This document shows positions 42,133 through 50,059 of a stretch of DNA of 63,787 nucleotides, one piece after another. Origin of the DNA: Agrococcus baldri (GTDB lineage: Bacteria > Actinomycetota > Actinomycetes > Actinomycetales > Microbacteriaceae). The position numbers were made by a program, and so were the translations under genes. Below the pieces are notes generated by a model that worked only from the letters and a program-made list of their open reading frames with translations, had not been told where the DNA came from and ran no database searches. The stretch lies in contig BJUU01000015.1 in NCBI GenBank assembly GCA_007988785.1, forward strand, positions 1-63,787, written 5' to 3'. Numbering within the stretch: position 1 is the stretch's first letter; the number at the start of each line of letters is the position of its first letter.

Positions 42133-43242
42133 GTGACGAACCCGCCCAGCCCGTACGGCCACCAGCACCCCGCCAGCGTCCCCGACACCCAGACGGTGCG
42201 GCGCCAGCCACAGGCAACCGGCGCGGGAGCCGCGCCGCGCGAGGCACCCGCGCCCCGCCGCATCATGGGCATCCAGCCGGTGCTGTTCGTCGGCATGTGC
42301 CTGCTCGCGATCGTCACGCTCATCACCGTGGTGCTCATCTTCGTCGGCGACTTCGAGAGCCAGGCGCCGCGCGTGGTCTGGACGGTGGTCGTCTTCCTCG
42401 CGTTCACCGGCCTGCTGGCGCTCGACCTCGTGCTCGCGCGCCGCTCGGCGACCCCGCTGGTGATCGGCGTCGCCGCGAACACCTACCTGCTCGCGGTGCT
42501 CATGATCGCGATCTGGGTGCGCGGCGGCCGCTCGGGCGGCGAGGTCGACGAGTACGACTTCGGCTCCGGCTGGCTCTTCGCCGAGCTGCTCGGCATCGTG
42601 CTGCTCACCCTGCTCGTGGTGCGCGCAGCCGCGGCGGGCTCGTGGGGGCTCATCAACCTCGGCAAGGCCTCCGGCACGCAGTTCGGCCGCGTGCTCGGGC
42701 TCGTCGCCGCCGGGCTGCTCGGCCTCGTGGGGGTGCTGCTCACGCTGCACTTCGCGATCGACGCCTTCGGCAACGAGGTGGACGAGTGGTACTGGCGGTC
42801 GACCGTCGCCGCGATCGTCGTGACGGCGCTCGCCGCCTCGGTGACCGTGCTGCTGTTCTGGAACCGCCGCAACCTCGACTGGCAGGAGGCGGAGGCGCGC
42901 GGCGAGCACGTGCGCATGCCCGCCGCGGCGCCCGGGGCCGTACCGCCGCCCGCGCAGCAGGCGATGCCGGCGCCGGCGCCGAGCGCTGCGGCCGCATCCG
43001 CAGCGGCAGCGGCCACCGGCGCGGCGACCGCATGGCCGCCCGCGCAGCAGCAGCCGCAGCAGCCGGCGCAGCCCCAGCAGCCCGCTGCGCAGCCCTCCGC
43101 GCAGCAGCCCGGCGCGTGGCCCGCGCAGCCCGCGCCGCAGCCCGACGCGAACGGCCTGCTGCCGTGGCCGACGCATCCCGACGGCACGCCCTACCCGATG
43201 GGGCCGGACGGCCAGCCGGTGTTCCCGCCCTACGGCCGCTGA
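42133..43242 (+). CDS. multi-span membrane protein with Pro/Gln-rich C-terminus
   Basis: 369 aa. A polar Pro-rich N-terminus (1-45), about six hydrophobic helices (50-240) and an Ala/Pro/Gln low-complexity cytoplasmic tail (255-350) ending with LPWPTHPDGTPYPMGPDGQP. GTG 42133 has GAGGAGG. No family recognised. It separates the zinc operon from the zinc-free ribosomal protein operon. Confidence 0.8.
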   Translation: MTNPPSPYGHQHPASVPDTQTVRRQPQATGAGAAPREAPAPRRIMGIQPVLFVGMCLLAIVTLITVVLIFVGDFESQAPRVVWTVVVFLAFTGLLALDLVLARRSATPLVIGVAANTYLLAVLMIAIWVRGGRSGGEVDEYDFGSGWLFAELLGIVLLTLLVVRAAAAGSWGLINLGKASGTQFGRVLGLVAAGLLGLVGVLLTLHFAIDAFGNEVDEWYWRSTVAAIVVTALAASVTVLLFWNRRNLDWQEAEARGEHVRMPAAAPGAVPPPAQQAMPAPAPSAAAASAAAAATGAATAWPPAQQQPQQPAQPQQPAAQPSAQQPGAWPAQPAPQPDANGLLPWPTHPDGTPYPMGPDGQPVFPPYGR

Positions 43243-43280
43243 CGCATCCGCCCCTCCTCGGGCGCCCGTCGAACTCGGGA

Positions 43281-43310
43281 TTGCCGCGGGGTGCGGGCGT
43301 GCCGTACGAT
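43281..43310 (+). promoter_or_regulatory. promoter of rpmB-rpmG-rpsN
   Basis: TTGCCG (-35, 43281-43286), 18-nt spacer, TACGAT (-10, 43305-43310). The predicted leader is about 120 nt and holds hairpins GCGGCC/GGCCGC and GTGGGC/GCCCAC (43402-43417). I see no TGAnAAnnnTTnTCA Zur box in this gap. Confidence 0.65.
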
Positions 43311-43437
43311 AGACCCTTGGTGCGGCCTCGGCCGCGCAGCACACGCCCCCTCCAACACCCGCAAGGGCACGGCAGCGGCGTGGGCAGGCAAGTGATCTTG
43401 GGTGGGCTCAGGCCCACGGTAACCATATGGAGGAACC

Positions 43438-43674
43438 ATGGCAGCGGTATGCCAGGTGACCGGAGCCGTTCCCGGCTTCGGGCACAACATCTCGCACTCG
43501 CACCGGCGCACCAAGCGCCGCTTCGACCCGAACGTGCAGCGCAAGACCTACTTCGTCCCGTCGCTCAAGCGCAACGTGACGCTCAACGTCTCGGCCAAGG
43601 GCATGAAGGTCATCGACGCCCGTGGCATCGAGTCCGTCATCCGTGACCTGCAGAAGAAGGGGGTGAAGCTCTGA
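43438..43674 (+). CDS. rpmB: 50S ribosomal protein L28, zinc-independent type
   Basis: 78 aa: [20 protein letters not shown] and [20 protein letters not shown] are diagnostic of L28. Only one Cys (residue 5) is present, so the four-cysteine zinc site of the C+ form is absent. In mycobacteria this version is an alternative, Zur-repressed paralogue. Strong AGGAGGA-like site before ATG. Confidence 0.97.
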   Translation: MAAVCQVTGAVPGFGHNISHSHRRTKRRFDPNVQRKTYFVPSLKRNVTLNVSAKGMKVIDARGIESVIRDLQKKGVKL

Positions 43675-43844
43675 TGGCGAAGAAGTCGCAGGACGTCCGT
43701 CCGATCATCAAGCTCCGCTCGACCGCGGGCACCGGCTACACCTACGTGACGAAGAAGAACCGTCGCAACAACCCTGACCGCCTTGTGCTGAAGAAGTACG
43801 ACCCCGTCGTCCGCCAGCACGTCGAGTTCCGAGAGGAGCGATAA
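43674..43844 (+). CDS. rpmG: 50S ribosomal protein L33, zinc-independent type
   Basis: 56 aa (starts [20 protein letters not shown] and ends HVEFREER). It contains no cysteine, so it is the C-minus form. Its ATG shares a base with the L28 stop (TGATG), and its TAA shares a base with the S14 start (TAATG). Confidence 0.97.
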   Translation: MAKKSQDVRPIIKLRSTAGTGYTYVTKKNRRNNPDRLVLKKYDPVVRQHVEFREER

Positions 43845-44149
43845 TGGCCAAGAAGAGCATGATCGCCAAGAACGAGCAGCGGAAGGTCATCGTCGCCCGC
43901 TACGCCGAGAAGCGCCTGGCGCTGAAGAAGGCGCTCGTCGACCCGAAGAGCACGGACGAGGAGCGCGAGGCCGCTCGTCTCGGCCTGCAGAAGCTGCCCC
44001 GCAACGCCTCGCCGGTGCGCGTGCGCAAGCGCGACGCCATCGACGGCCGCCCCCGCGGCCACGTCGGCGACTACGGCATCTCGCGCGTGCGCTTCCGCGA
44101 CATGGCGCACAAGGGCGAGCTGCCCGGTGTGACCAAGTCGAGCTGGTAA
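43844..44149 (+). CDS. rpsN: 30S ribosomal protein S14, zinc-independent type
   Basis: 101 aa, the long cysteine-free form of S14 ([59 protein letters not shown]). The short zinc-binding form (61 aa with CxxC pairs) is not seen in the window. Last gene of the operon, followed by a strong terminator. Confidence 0.97.
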   Translation: MAKKSMIAKNEQRKVIVARYAEKRLALKKALVDPKSTDEEREAARLGLQKLPRNASPVRVRKRDAIDGRPRGHVGDYGISRVRFRDMAHKGELPGVTKSSW

Positions 44150-44165
44150 GCACCCGCTTCGCGCC

Positions 44166-44205
44166 AAGGCCCCGGCCCCGTGGATCCCACGGCGGCCGGG
44201 GCCTT
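44166..44205. terminator. terminator after rpsN
   Basis: A 12-bp outer stem AAGGCCCCGGCC (44166-44177 with 44194-44205) continues, after a bulged C, into a 6-bp CCGTGG/CCACGG stem with a 3-nt loop. It ends in TT. Confidence 0.9.
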
Positions 44206-44267
44206 CGCCGTCTTCGGCGACCTGCCGCGCGCACGGCGCGCTCGCGACCTCGCACCGGCGAGCGTGG

Positions 44268-44273
44268 CAGAGT
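44268..44273 (+). promoter_or_regulatory. -10 box, leaderless small membrane protein
   Basis: CAGAGT, 6 nt before ATG 44280. Confidence 0.45.
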
Positions 44274-44279
44274 GCAGGC

Positions 44280-44477
44280 ATGAGCGACTTCGGCGGCGGC
44301 TTCGCCCTCCTCGGTCTCCTGCCCCTCATCTTCTGGACGCTGGCGGCGGTCGGCATCGCGGTCGCGATCGTCATCGCTGTGCGCGCACTGACGAGCATCG
44401 ACCGCTCGCTCAAGCAGATCGTCGAGCAGGGCGTCGCCCGCGGCGAGGGTCCGTTCGACCTGCCCTCCCAGCCGTAG
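44280..44477 (+). CDS. small single-span membrane protein
   Basis: 65 aa: one transmembrane helix (about residues 8-35, FALLGLLPLIFWTLAAVGIA then VAIVIAV) and a short amphipathic cytoplasmic tail (SIDRSLKQIVEQGVARG). Not recognised; coding is supported by the -10 box and the membrane pattern. It converges on the amylase gene with a 6-bp gap. Confidence 0.6.
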   Translation: MSDFGGGFALLGLLPLIFWTLAAVGIAVAIVIAVRALTSIDRSLKQIVEQGVARGEGPFDLPSQP

Positions 44478-44483
44478 CTGCGC

Positions 44484-46166
44484 CTACACCCTGCGGATGC
44501 TCGCATCGGCGGGCGAGACCTGCAGCCAGCGCCATCCGTAGGCGTCCAGGTCGAGCTCGAGCATGCCGTCGATCGTCATCGACGAGTCGTCGAAGCGGTC
44601 GACGAGGGTGACCGGCCCCGACCCGGCACGCACCTCGAGCCGCACCGACTCCCGCCCGTCGCCCAGGTTGTGGAGCGCGAGCATCGCCCAGCCCTCCGCC
44701 CGGCACACGTGCGCGAGCACCGCCTTCTGGCGCACGCCGATGACCTCGAGGGCCGACCAGGCCAGCTCCGGCGCGTCGCGGTACATGGTCGTCAGCCGCT
44801 GGATGTGCCGCCACAGGGATGCCGGGTCGCGGCGCTGATCGGCGACGTTCACCCGGTCGGGCCCCCACTCGCCATCCGGCATCGGCCGCGGCCAGCGGCG
44901 CTGCGGCGCCGTCGAGAAGCCGGCCGAGGCATCCGCCTCCCACTGCATCGGCGTGCGCACCGCGTAGCGCCCCTCGACCTCGAGCGCCTCGCCCATGCCG
45001 ATCTCCTCGCCGTAGAACAGCACCGGGCAGCCGGGCAGCGAGAACATCAGCGTGTACGCGAGCCGCACGGCGCGATCGTCGCCGAGCATCGTCGGCAGCC
45101 TGCGCCGGATGCCGCGGCCGAACAGCCGCATCCCCTCCTCCGGCGCGAACGCCGCGAACACCTCCTCGAGCTCGTCGGGCGCGAGCTTGTCGAGGGTGAG
45201 CTCGTCGTGGTTGCGCACGAAGTTGCCCCACTGGGCGGTCGCCGGCAGCTGCGGCCGCTCGCGCAGCGCGGCCGCGAGCGGATGCGCGTCCTTCCGCGCG
45301 AGCGAGAGGAACAGCTGCTGCATCGAGACGAAGTCGAACTGCACCTGCAGTCCCGCCGCCTTGCCCTCCGCCTCGAACCATCGCAGCTGCTGCTCGTGCG
45401 GCAGGTTCACCTCGCCCAGCAGCATCGCCTCGCCGTTGCGCCGCGAGACGAACCGCTCGATCGCGCGCAGGTGGTCGTCGCCGTCGTAGTCGACGCCGGT
45501 GCGCTCGGTCGAGTGCTGCTCGGCGCCGCTGAAGAGGTAGGGCACCGCGTCGATGCGGAAGCCGGAGACGCCGATCTCGAGCCAGAGCCCCAGGTTGCGC
45601 TCGATCTGCTCCTGCACGGGCGGATGCGCGATGTTCAGATCGGGCTGATGCGCCCGGAAGTGGTGCAGGTAGTACTGCCCCGTGCGCTCGTCCTTCGTCC
45701 AGGTGGAGTCCTCGAGGCCCGGGAAGACCGGCGGGTCGGGGTTCGGCGGCGGCGCGTCGCGCCACACGTACCAGTCGCGCATCGGGGAGTCCTTCGACGC
45801 GCGCGAGGCCTTGAACCAGGGATGCTCTGCCGAGGTGTGGTTCATGACGAAGTCGACGATCACGCGCATGCCGTGCGCCCGCGCGACGCGCACGAGCTCG
45901 ACCAGGTCGCCGAGCGTGCCCAGCCGCGGGTCGACGGCGAAGAAGTCGGTGATGTCGTAGCCGTCGTCGCGGTCGGCGGTGGGGAAGAAGGGCATGAGCC
46001 ACAGGCAGGTCACGCCGAGGTCGGCGAGGTAGCGGATGCGCGCGATCAGGCCCTGGATGTCGCCGTCGCCGTCGCCGTCGGAGTCCTGGAAGACCTGGAT
46101 GTCGAGGCAGTAGTAGACGGCGTTCCGCCACCAGAGGTCGGCGGACTCGATCGGCCGCGGGCTCAT
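44484..46166 (-). CDS. alpha-amylase family glycosyl hydrolase, trehalose-synthase-like
   Basis: 560 aa, GH13 TIM barrel. AVYYCLDIQVFQDSDGDGDG opens the barrel; the four conserved regions are DFVMNHTS, GFRIDAVPYL (nucleophile Asp), LLGEVNLP (acid/base Glu) and FVRNHDELTL (transition-state Asp). It resembles maltose alpha-glucosyltransferase/trehalose synthase, but the activity is not proven. ATGA overlap with the LLM gene upstream, a pairing seen in other actinobacteria. Confidence 0.87.
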   Translation of the reverse strand: MSPRPIESADLWWRNAVYYCLDIQVFQDSDGDGDGDIQGLIARIRYLADLGVTCLWLMPFFPTADRDDGYDITDFFAVDPRLGTLGDLVELVRVARAHGMRVIVDFVMNHTSAEHPWFKASRASKDSPMRDWYVWRDAPPPNPDPPVFPGLEDSTWTKDERTGQYYLHHFRAHQPDLNIAHPPVQEQIERNLGLWLEIGVSGFRIDAVPYLFSGAEQHSTERTGVDYDGDDHLRAIERFVSRRNGEAMLLGEVNLPHEQQLRWFEAEGKAAGLQVQFDFVSMQQLFLSLARKDAHPLAAALRERPQLPATAQWGNFVRNHDELTLDKLAPDELEEVFAAFAPEEGMRLFGRGIRRRLPTMLGDDRAVRLAYTLMFSLPGCPVLFYGEEIGMGEALEVEGRYAVRTPMQWEADASAGFSTAPQRRWPRPMPDGEWGPDRVNVADQRRDPASLWRHIQRLTTMYRDAPELAWSALEVIGVRQKAVLAHVCRAEGWAMLALHNLGDGRESVRLEVRAGSGPVTLVDRFDDSSMTIDGMLELDLDAYGWRWLQVSPADASIRRV

Positions 46167-47143
46167 GCGCCGAGACCCGCCGAGGACGGCTCGAGGGCCG
46201 GCAGCACGCGCTCGCCGAAGGCGTCGATGAACGCCGCCTGCTGCTGCCCGACGTGATGCAGGTAGACGGCGTCGTAGCCGGCGTCGATGATCTCGGCGAT
46301 GCGCGCCTCGTGCACGCCGAGATCGCTCGAGACGGTCACGGCGCGCCGGATGGCCGCCTCGTCCACGCCTGCGCTGCGCCGGTCGAACTCCTCGGGCTGC
46401 GCGACGTCCCAGGACTCGGGCGCGCCGAGCGTGCCGTAGGCCCACTGGTCGAGCGCGAGGGCGATCGCCTCCTGCTCGTCGGGCGCCCACGAGAGGTGCA
46501 GCTGCGCCGACACCGGGCCGCGCCCGCCGGCGTCGCGGTAGGCGGCCGGCACATCCCGCAGGGCCGGGCCGCTCGCCGCGACCGTGATCAGCCCATCCGC
46601 CCACCGCGCGTGGGATGCGGCCGAGGCGGGCGAGACGGCGGCGCCGATGAGCGGCGGCGGCTCGGGCGGCCTGGACCAGACGCGGGCGCGATCGACCACG
46701 ACCTCGCCGGCGTGCGTGACCTGCTCGCCGGCCAGCAGGCGCCGCATGACGTCGGCGCTCTCGGCGAGCCGCCGCTCGCGGGCGGCCTTGTCGGGCCACG
46801 GCTCGCCCGTGACGTGCTCGTTCACGTTCTCGCCAGAGCCGAGCGCCGCCCAGAAGCGGCCGGGGAACATCTCGCCGAGCGTGCCGATCGCCTGCGCCAC
46901 CACCGCCGGGTGCGCGCGCTGGCCCGGCGCCGTGACCACGCCGAAGGGCAGCTCGGTCGTCGCGAGGGCTGCGCCGAGCCACGACCAGCTGTGCCCGCTG
47001 TGCCCCTGCCGCACGCTCCACGGCGCGAGGTGGTCGGAGCACATCGCCGCGCCGAAGCCGGCCCGCTCGGCGTGCTGCACGTGCCGCAGCAGCGCGCTCG
47101 GCGCGATCTGCTCGTGCGAGGCGTGGAAGCCGATGATCGCCAT
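46163..47143 (-). CDS. LLM-class flavin-dependent oxidoreductase, TIGR03885-like
   Basis: 326 aa, luciferase-like TIM barrel (IGFHASHEQIAPSALLRHVQ; DHLAPWSVRQGHSGHSWSWL; LGEMFPGRFWAALGSGENVN). It matches the TIGR03885 group, thought to use FMN rather than F420. ATG 47143 lies 7 nt after a TTGCGT box. Co-expressed with the trehalose-synthase-like gene; the substrate is unknown. Confidence 0.85.
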   Translation of the reverse strand: MAIIGFHASHEQIAPSALLRHVQHAERAGFGAAMCSDHLAPWSVRQGHSGHSWSWLGAALATTELPFGVVTAPGQRAHPAVVAQAIGTLGEMFPGRFWAALGSGENVNEHVTGEPWPDKAARERRLAESADVMRRLLAGEQVTHAGEVVVDRARVWSRPPEPPPLIGAAVSPASAASHARWADGLITVAASGPALRDVPAAYRDAGGRGPVSAQLHLSWAPDEQEAIALALDQWAYGTLGAPESWDVAQPEEFDRRSAGVDEAAIRRAVTVSSDLGVHEARIAEIIDAGYDAVYLHHVGQQQAAFIDAFGERVLPALEPSSAGLGA

Positions 47144-47150
47144 GCCGCCA

Positions 47151-47156
47151 ACGCAA
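47151..47156 (-). promoter_or_regulatory. -10 box, leaderless LLM gene
   Basis: TTGCGT, 7 nt before ATG 47143 on the minus strand; a weaker match to the pattern (T at position 2). Confidence 0.35.
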
Positions 47157-47193
47157 GCGCGGATCGGGGCGCTCGTCAAGGGCAGCCGCGGCA

Positions 47194-48639
47194 TCACACG
47201 ACGGCGGATGCCGCCAGTCGCGTCGTGTCGGGAAGCTCGCCCGCGTGCAGGGCGCGCCAGGCGCCGCCGAGCCTGGCCATCGCGTCGGCGGTGACCTCCG
47301 GCTCCCACGTGATGGGGATGCGGGCGAAGCGGTCGAGCACGCCCGAGGGCGCGAAGCGCGGCCCCGGCGGCAGCAGCAGCCCGCGGTCGCGCGCGGCGAG
47401 CGAGAGCGCCGTCGACCACGGGCCGCCGAGATCCACCCAGGCGGCCAGGCCGCCCGGCACGCGCGGCATCGCGACCTGCGGCAGGTGCGCCGCCAGCCCG
47501 GCGGCGACGGCCGCGCGCCCGGCCGACAGGCGCTCGCGCGCCCGCGCCAGCAGCGCATCCATGTCGTCGAGCAGCTCGATCGCGATGCACTGCTCGAGCA
47601 GCGGCGTGCCGAGATCGATCGAGGGCCGCGCCGCCAGCAGCCGCGCCACCTGCGCGCCCTCGGCGCGGATCCAGCCGATGCGCAGCCCGCCCCAGGCGAT
47701 CTTCGACATCGAGCCGAGCAGGATCGCCGGCCCGTGCGCGGCGAAGGGGCGCGGCGTCCAGCCGCGGTCGATGTCGAGCTCTGCGCAGGTCTCGTCGACG
47801 ACCAGCAGCGTGCCGGTGGTGCGCGCGACGGCCGCGAGCCTGGCGCGCTCGAGCTCGGGCATCGTCGCCCCGGTGGGGTTGTGGAAGTCGGCGATCAGGT
47901 AGGCGAGCGCGGGCCGCTGCGAGCGCAGCGTGTCGATGAGGTGCGCGGCGTCCCAGCCGCCGGCATCGCCGCCGCCGGTGCTCGGCGCGGCATCCGGCGC
48001 CGCCGGCGTCACGGGCGTCGGCAGCAGCCGATGGCCCGTGCGCCGCAGGGCATCCATCGCGTGCGGGAACGAGGGCTGCTCGACGAGCGCCGCGCGCCCG
48101 CGCTCGCCGAAGGCGGCGAGCACGACGGTCAGCGCGTGCATCGCGCCGCTCGTCACGACGATCTGCTCCGGCGAGGTCGGCAGCCCGCGGGCGGTGTAGC
48201 GCGCGGCGATGCGCTCGCGCAGCTGCGGCAGCCCGTCGAGCGAGTAGCCGGGCGTGCCCAGCAGCCCCGCCAGCCGGTCGAGCGCGCGCACGGTCGCCGC
48301 GTGCATGCCCGGCGCAGAGCCGACCGAGGCGATCGTGAAGTCGATCACCCCGTCGCCCGCCGCCTCGGGGCGCTGGATGCGCTGGGTCGGCAGGGCGGCG
48401 CGCGTGCCCGAGCCGTGCTCCCGGGTCGCGTAGCCGCGTGACTCGAGCAGCTCGTAGGCGCGCGCGATCGTCGCCCGGGAGCGCCCCAGCTCGGCCGCGA
48501 GCGCCCGCTCGCTCGGCAGCCGCTCGCCCACGGTGATGCGCCCGTCGAGCAGCAGCATGCGGATGCGGTCGGCGAGCGAGGCCGCGACGCCGCCTGTCGC
48601 GTGCCACTCGCCGAGCTGGGTGCCGAGCCGGGATGCCAT
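47194..48639 (-). CDS. yczR: MocR-family regulator, YczR type
   Basis: 481 aa: GntR winged helix (residues 15-80: LADRIRMLLLDGRITVGERL; LGRSRATIARAYELLESRGY) fused to a fold-type I aminotransferase domain with GSMSKIAWGGLRIGW (Lys313 predicted to bind PLP) and DFHNPTGATM. Divergent from a YczE-type membrane protein gene, the classic regulator-target pair. ATG 48639 is chosen because CAGGAT lies 6 nt before it; the frame upstream is open but non-conserved. Confidence 0.88.
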   Translation of the reverse strand: MASRLGTQLGEWHATGGVAASLADRIRMLLLDGRITVGERLPSERALAAELGRSRATIARAYELLESRGYATREHGSGTRAALPTQRIQRPEAAGDGVIDFTIASVGSAPGMHAATVRALDRLAGLLGTPGYSLDGLPQLRERIAARYTARGLPTSPEQIVVTSGAMHALTVVLAAFGERGRAALVEQPSFPHAMDALRRTGHRLLPTPVTPAAPDAAPSTGGGDAGGWDAAHLIDTLRSQRPALAYLIADFHNPTGATMPELERARLAAVARTTGTLLVVDETCAELDIDRGWTPRPFAAHGPAILLGSMSKIAWGGLRIGWIRAEGAQVARLLAARPSIDLGTPLLEQCIAIELLDDMDALLARARERLSAGRAAVAAGLAAHLPQVAMPRVPGGLAAWVDLGGPWSTALSLAARDRGLLLPPGPRFAPSGVLDRFARIPITWEPEVTADAMARLGGAWRALHAGELPDTTRLAASAVV

Positions 48640-48645
48640 GCGCTC

Positions 48646-48651
48646 ATCCTG
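48646..48651 (-). promoter_or_regulatory. -10 box deciding the yczR start
   Basis: CAGGAT, 6 nt before ATG 48639 on the minus strand. Confidence 0.5.
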
Positions 48652-48657
48652 CCGCAC

Positions 48658-48697
48658 AGTGGACTGCTCGGCACGCGCCACTTGTGGGGGAGTGGAC
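48658..48697. promoter_or_regulatory. probable YczR operator, three half-sites
   Basis: AGTGGAC at 48658-48664 and AGTGGAC at 48691-48697 are direct repeats, and CCACT at 48678-48682 is the inverted copy between them. AGTGGAC-type half-sites are known for MocR/PdxR-like regulators. They lie in the 95-bp divergent gap. Confidence 0.55.
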
Positions 48698-48722
48698 CGC
48701 GCCGCGCACCCGCACGAGGCGG

Positions 48723-48728
48723 TGGAAT
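48723..48728 (+). promoter_or_regulatory. -10 box deciding the yczE start
   Basis: TGGAAT, 6 nt before GTG 48735. Confidence 0.4.
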
Positions 48729-48734
48729 GGTGCC

Positions 48735-49427
48735 GTGCACCGCATCCGCCGACTCCTGCTGCCCATCGACGCGCTGGGCCCCGCCGACACCGCCGCCCGC
48801 GTCGCGCAGCTGATGGCGGGGCTGCTGCTCTACGGCATCGCGCTCGCGCTGCTGGTGCGCGCGAGCCTGGGCGTCGGCCCGTGGGACGTGTTCTCGCTCG
48901 GCATCGCCAACCACCTGCCGATGAGCTACGGCACCGCGACCGTGGTGGTCTCGGGGCTCGTGCTGCTCGTGTGGATCCCGCTCAAGCAGCGGCCCGGCAT
49001 CGGCACGCTGCTGAACGCCGTGCTTGTCGGCCCGGCCGCCGACCTCGGGCTGTGGCTCATCCCCGCACCGACCGAGCTGTGGGGGCAGGCGCTCATGCTC
49101 GCCGGCAGCATCGTGCTGCTCTCGATCGCCACAGGTATCTACATCGCGCCGCAGCTCGGCCCCGGCCCGCGCGACGGCCTCATGACGGGGCTGGTGCGGC
49201 TGACCGGCTGGCGCATCTGGATCGTCCGCACGCTCATCGAGGGCACGGCGCTGCTGATCGGCTGGCTGCTGGGCGGACCGGTGGGCGTCGGCACCGTCAT
49301 CTTCGCCTTCGGCGTGGGCCCGCTCATCGGCGTCTTCCTGCCCTTCTTCGAGCGCCGCAGGGCCGCGACGGCGTCGCGCCTCCGGGCGCGACGGCTGGCC
49401 GCGGCATCGGCCATCGAGGCTGCCTGA
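48735..49427 (+). CDS. yczE: YczE-type membrane protein
   Basis: 230 aa with five to six transmembrane helices; MAGLLLYGIALALLVRASLG, GVGPWDVFSLGIANHLPMSY and GPGPRDGLMTGLVRLTGWRI are family-typical. Transport is suspected, substrate unknown. Regulated by the adjacent YczR by inference from the divergent layout and the half-sites. A longer open frame upstream is rejected in favour of GTG 48735. Confidence 0.85.
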   Translation: MHRIRRLLLPIDALGPADTAARVAQLMAGLLLYGIALALLVRASLGVGPWDVFSLGIANHLPMSYGTATVVVSGLVLLVWIPLKQRPGIGTLLNAVLVGPAADLGLWLIPAPTELWGQALMLAGSIVLLSIATGIYIAPQLGPGPRDGLMTGLVRLTGWRIWIVRTLIEGTALLIGWLLGGPVGVGTVIFAFGVGPLIGVFLPFFERRRAATASRLRARRLAAASAIEAA

Positions 49428-49450
49428 GCGCGCATTTGTCCCCCAATCGC

Positions 49451-49531
49451 GTTCGCGAACCGCGAAAACACGCGGAAATCGCGGCGTGTCGGGGTGTTTC
49501 TCCGTGGGATTCGGGGGCTCGCGGCTACGTT
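49451..49531. promoter_or_regulatory. palindromes and -10 box upstream of the HU gene
   Basis: GTTCGCGAAC (49451-49460) is a perfect palindrome, and ACACGC/GCGTGT (49468-49473 with 49484-49489) an inverted repeat. TACGTT at 49526-49531 is a plausible -10 box. They may be protein-binding sites controlling HU, but the binder is unknown. Confidence 0.35.
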
Positions 49532-49612
49532 CGGGTGTGGTCGGAGCCCCACCAGGCCCCGGCGGATGCCCGCCCCTAGGCGGGACGGACATGCCACGAC
49601 CAGGAGGACACC

Positions 49613-49897
49613 ATGGCTGAGACCATCAACAAGACCACGCTCGCTTCGAAGATCGCCGCCTCGACCGACCTCTCGCAGGCCAAGGTCAGCGCCGTGCTCG
49701 ACGCGCTCTTCGACGAGGTCTCGACGGCCGTCGCCGCCGGCGACAAGGTCTCGATCCCCGGCTTCTTCAGCGCCGAGCGCACCGCGACCGCTGCCCGCAC
49801 GGGCCGCAACCCGCAGACGGGCGCCGAGATCAAGATCGCTGCCGGCCACCGCGTCAAGCTGACCGCCGGCTCGAAGCTCAAGGCAGCCGTCAAGTAA
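49613..49897 (+). CDS. hup: HU family DNA-binding protein
   Basis: 94 aa nucleoid protein; LASKIAASTDLSQAKVSAVL helical dimer core and the DNA-binding arm with GRNPQTGAEIKIAAGHRVKL. It lacks the long Lys/Ala-rich C-terminal tail of mycobacterial HupB. AGGAGGA precedes the ATG. Followed by a strong terminator, so probably monocistronic and highly expressed. Confidence 0.97.
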   Translation: MAETINKTTLASKIAASTDLSQAKVSAVLDALFDEVSTAVAAGDKVSIPGFFSAERTATAARTGRNPQTGAEIKIAAGHRVKLTAGSKLKAAVK

Positions 49898-49914
49898 GAC
49901 CGCTCCACACAGCG

Positions 49915-49951
49915 CACGAGGGGCCCCGCCACGACGGCGGGGCCCCTCGTG
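49915..49951. terminator. terminator after the HU gene
   Basis: A perfect 16-bp stem (49915-49930 with 49936-49951) with a 5-nt ACGAC loop, 18 nt after the stop. Confidence 0.92.
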
Positions 49952-50047
49952 TCTCGTCCTGCTGTCTGAGCCGGGTCGCTGCGACACGGCGGGCGCCCTG
50001 CGGGCGCGCACCGACTCAGCGAGCGGGAGGGCCATAGCCGCGGCGAC

Positions 50048-50053
50048 TACCCT
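50048..50053 (+). promoter_or_regulatory. -10 box, leaderless ctaG-copD gene
   Basis: TACCCT, 6 nt before GTG 50060. Confidence 0.55.
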
Positions 50054-50059
50054 GGATCC

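Noticed and set aside
43243-43437. A Zur box in front of rpmB
   Set aside because: I looked for TGAnAAnnnTTnTCA and close variants on both strands and found none.
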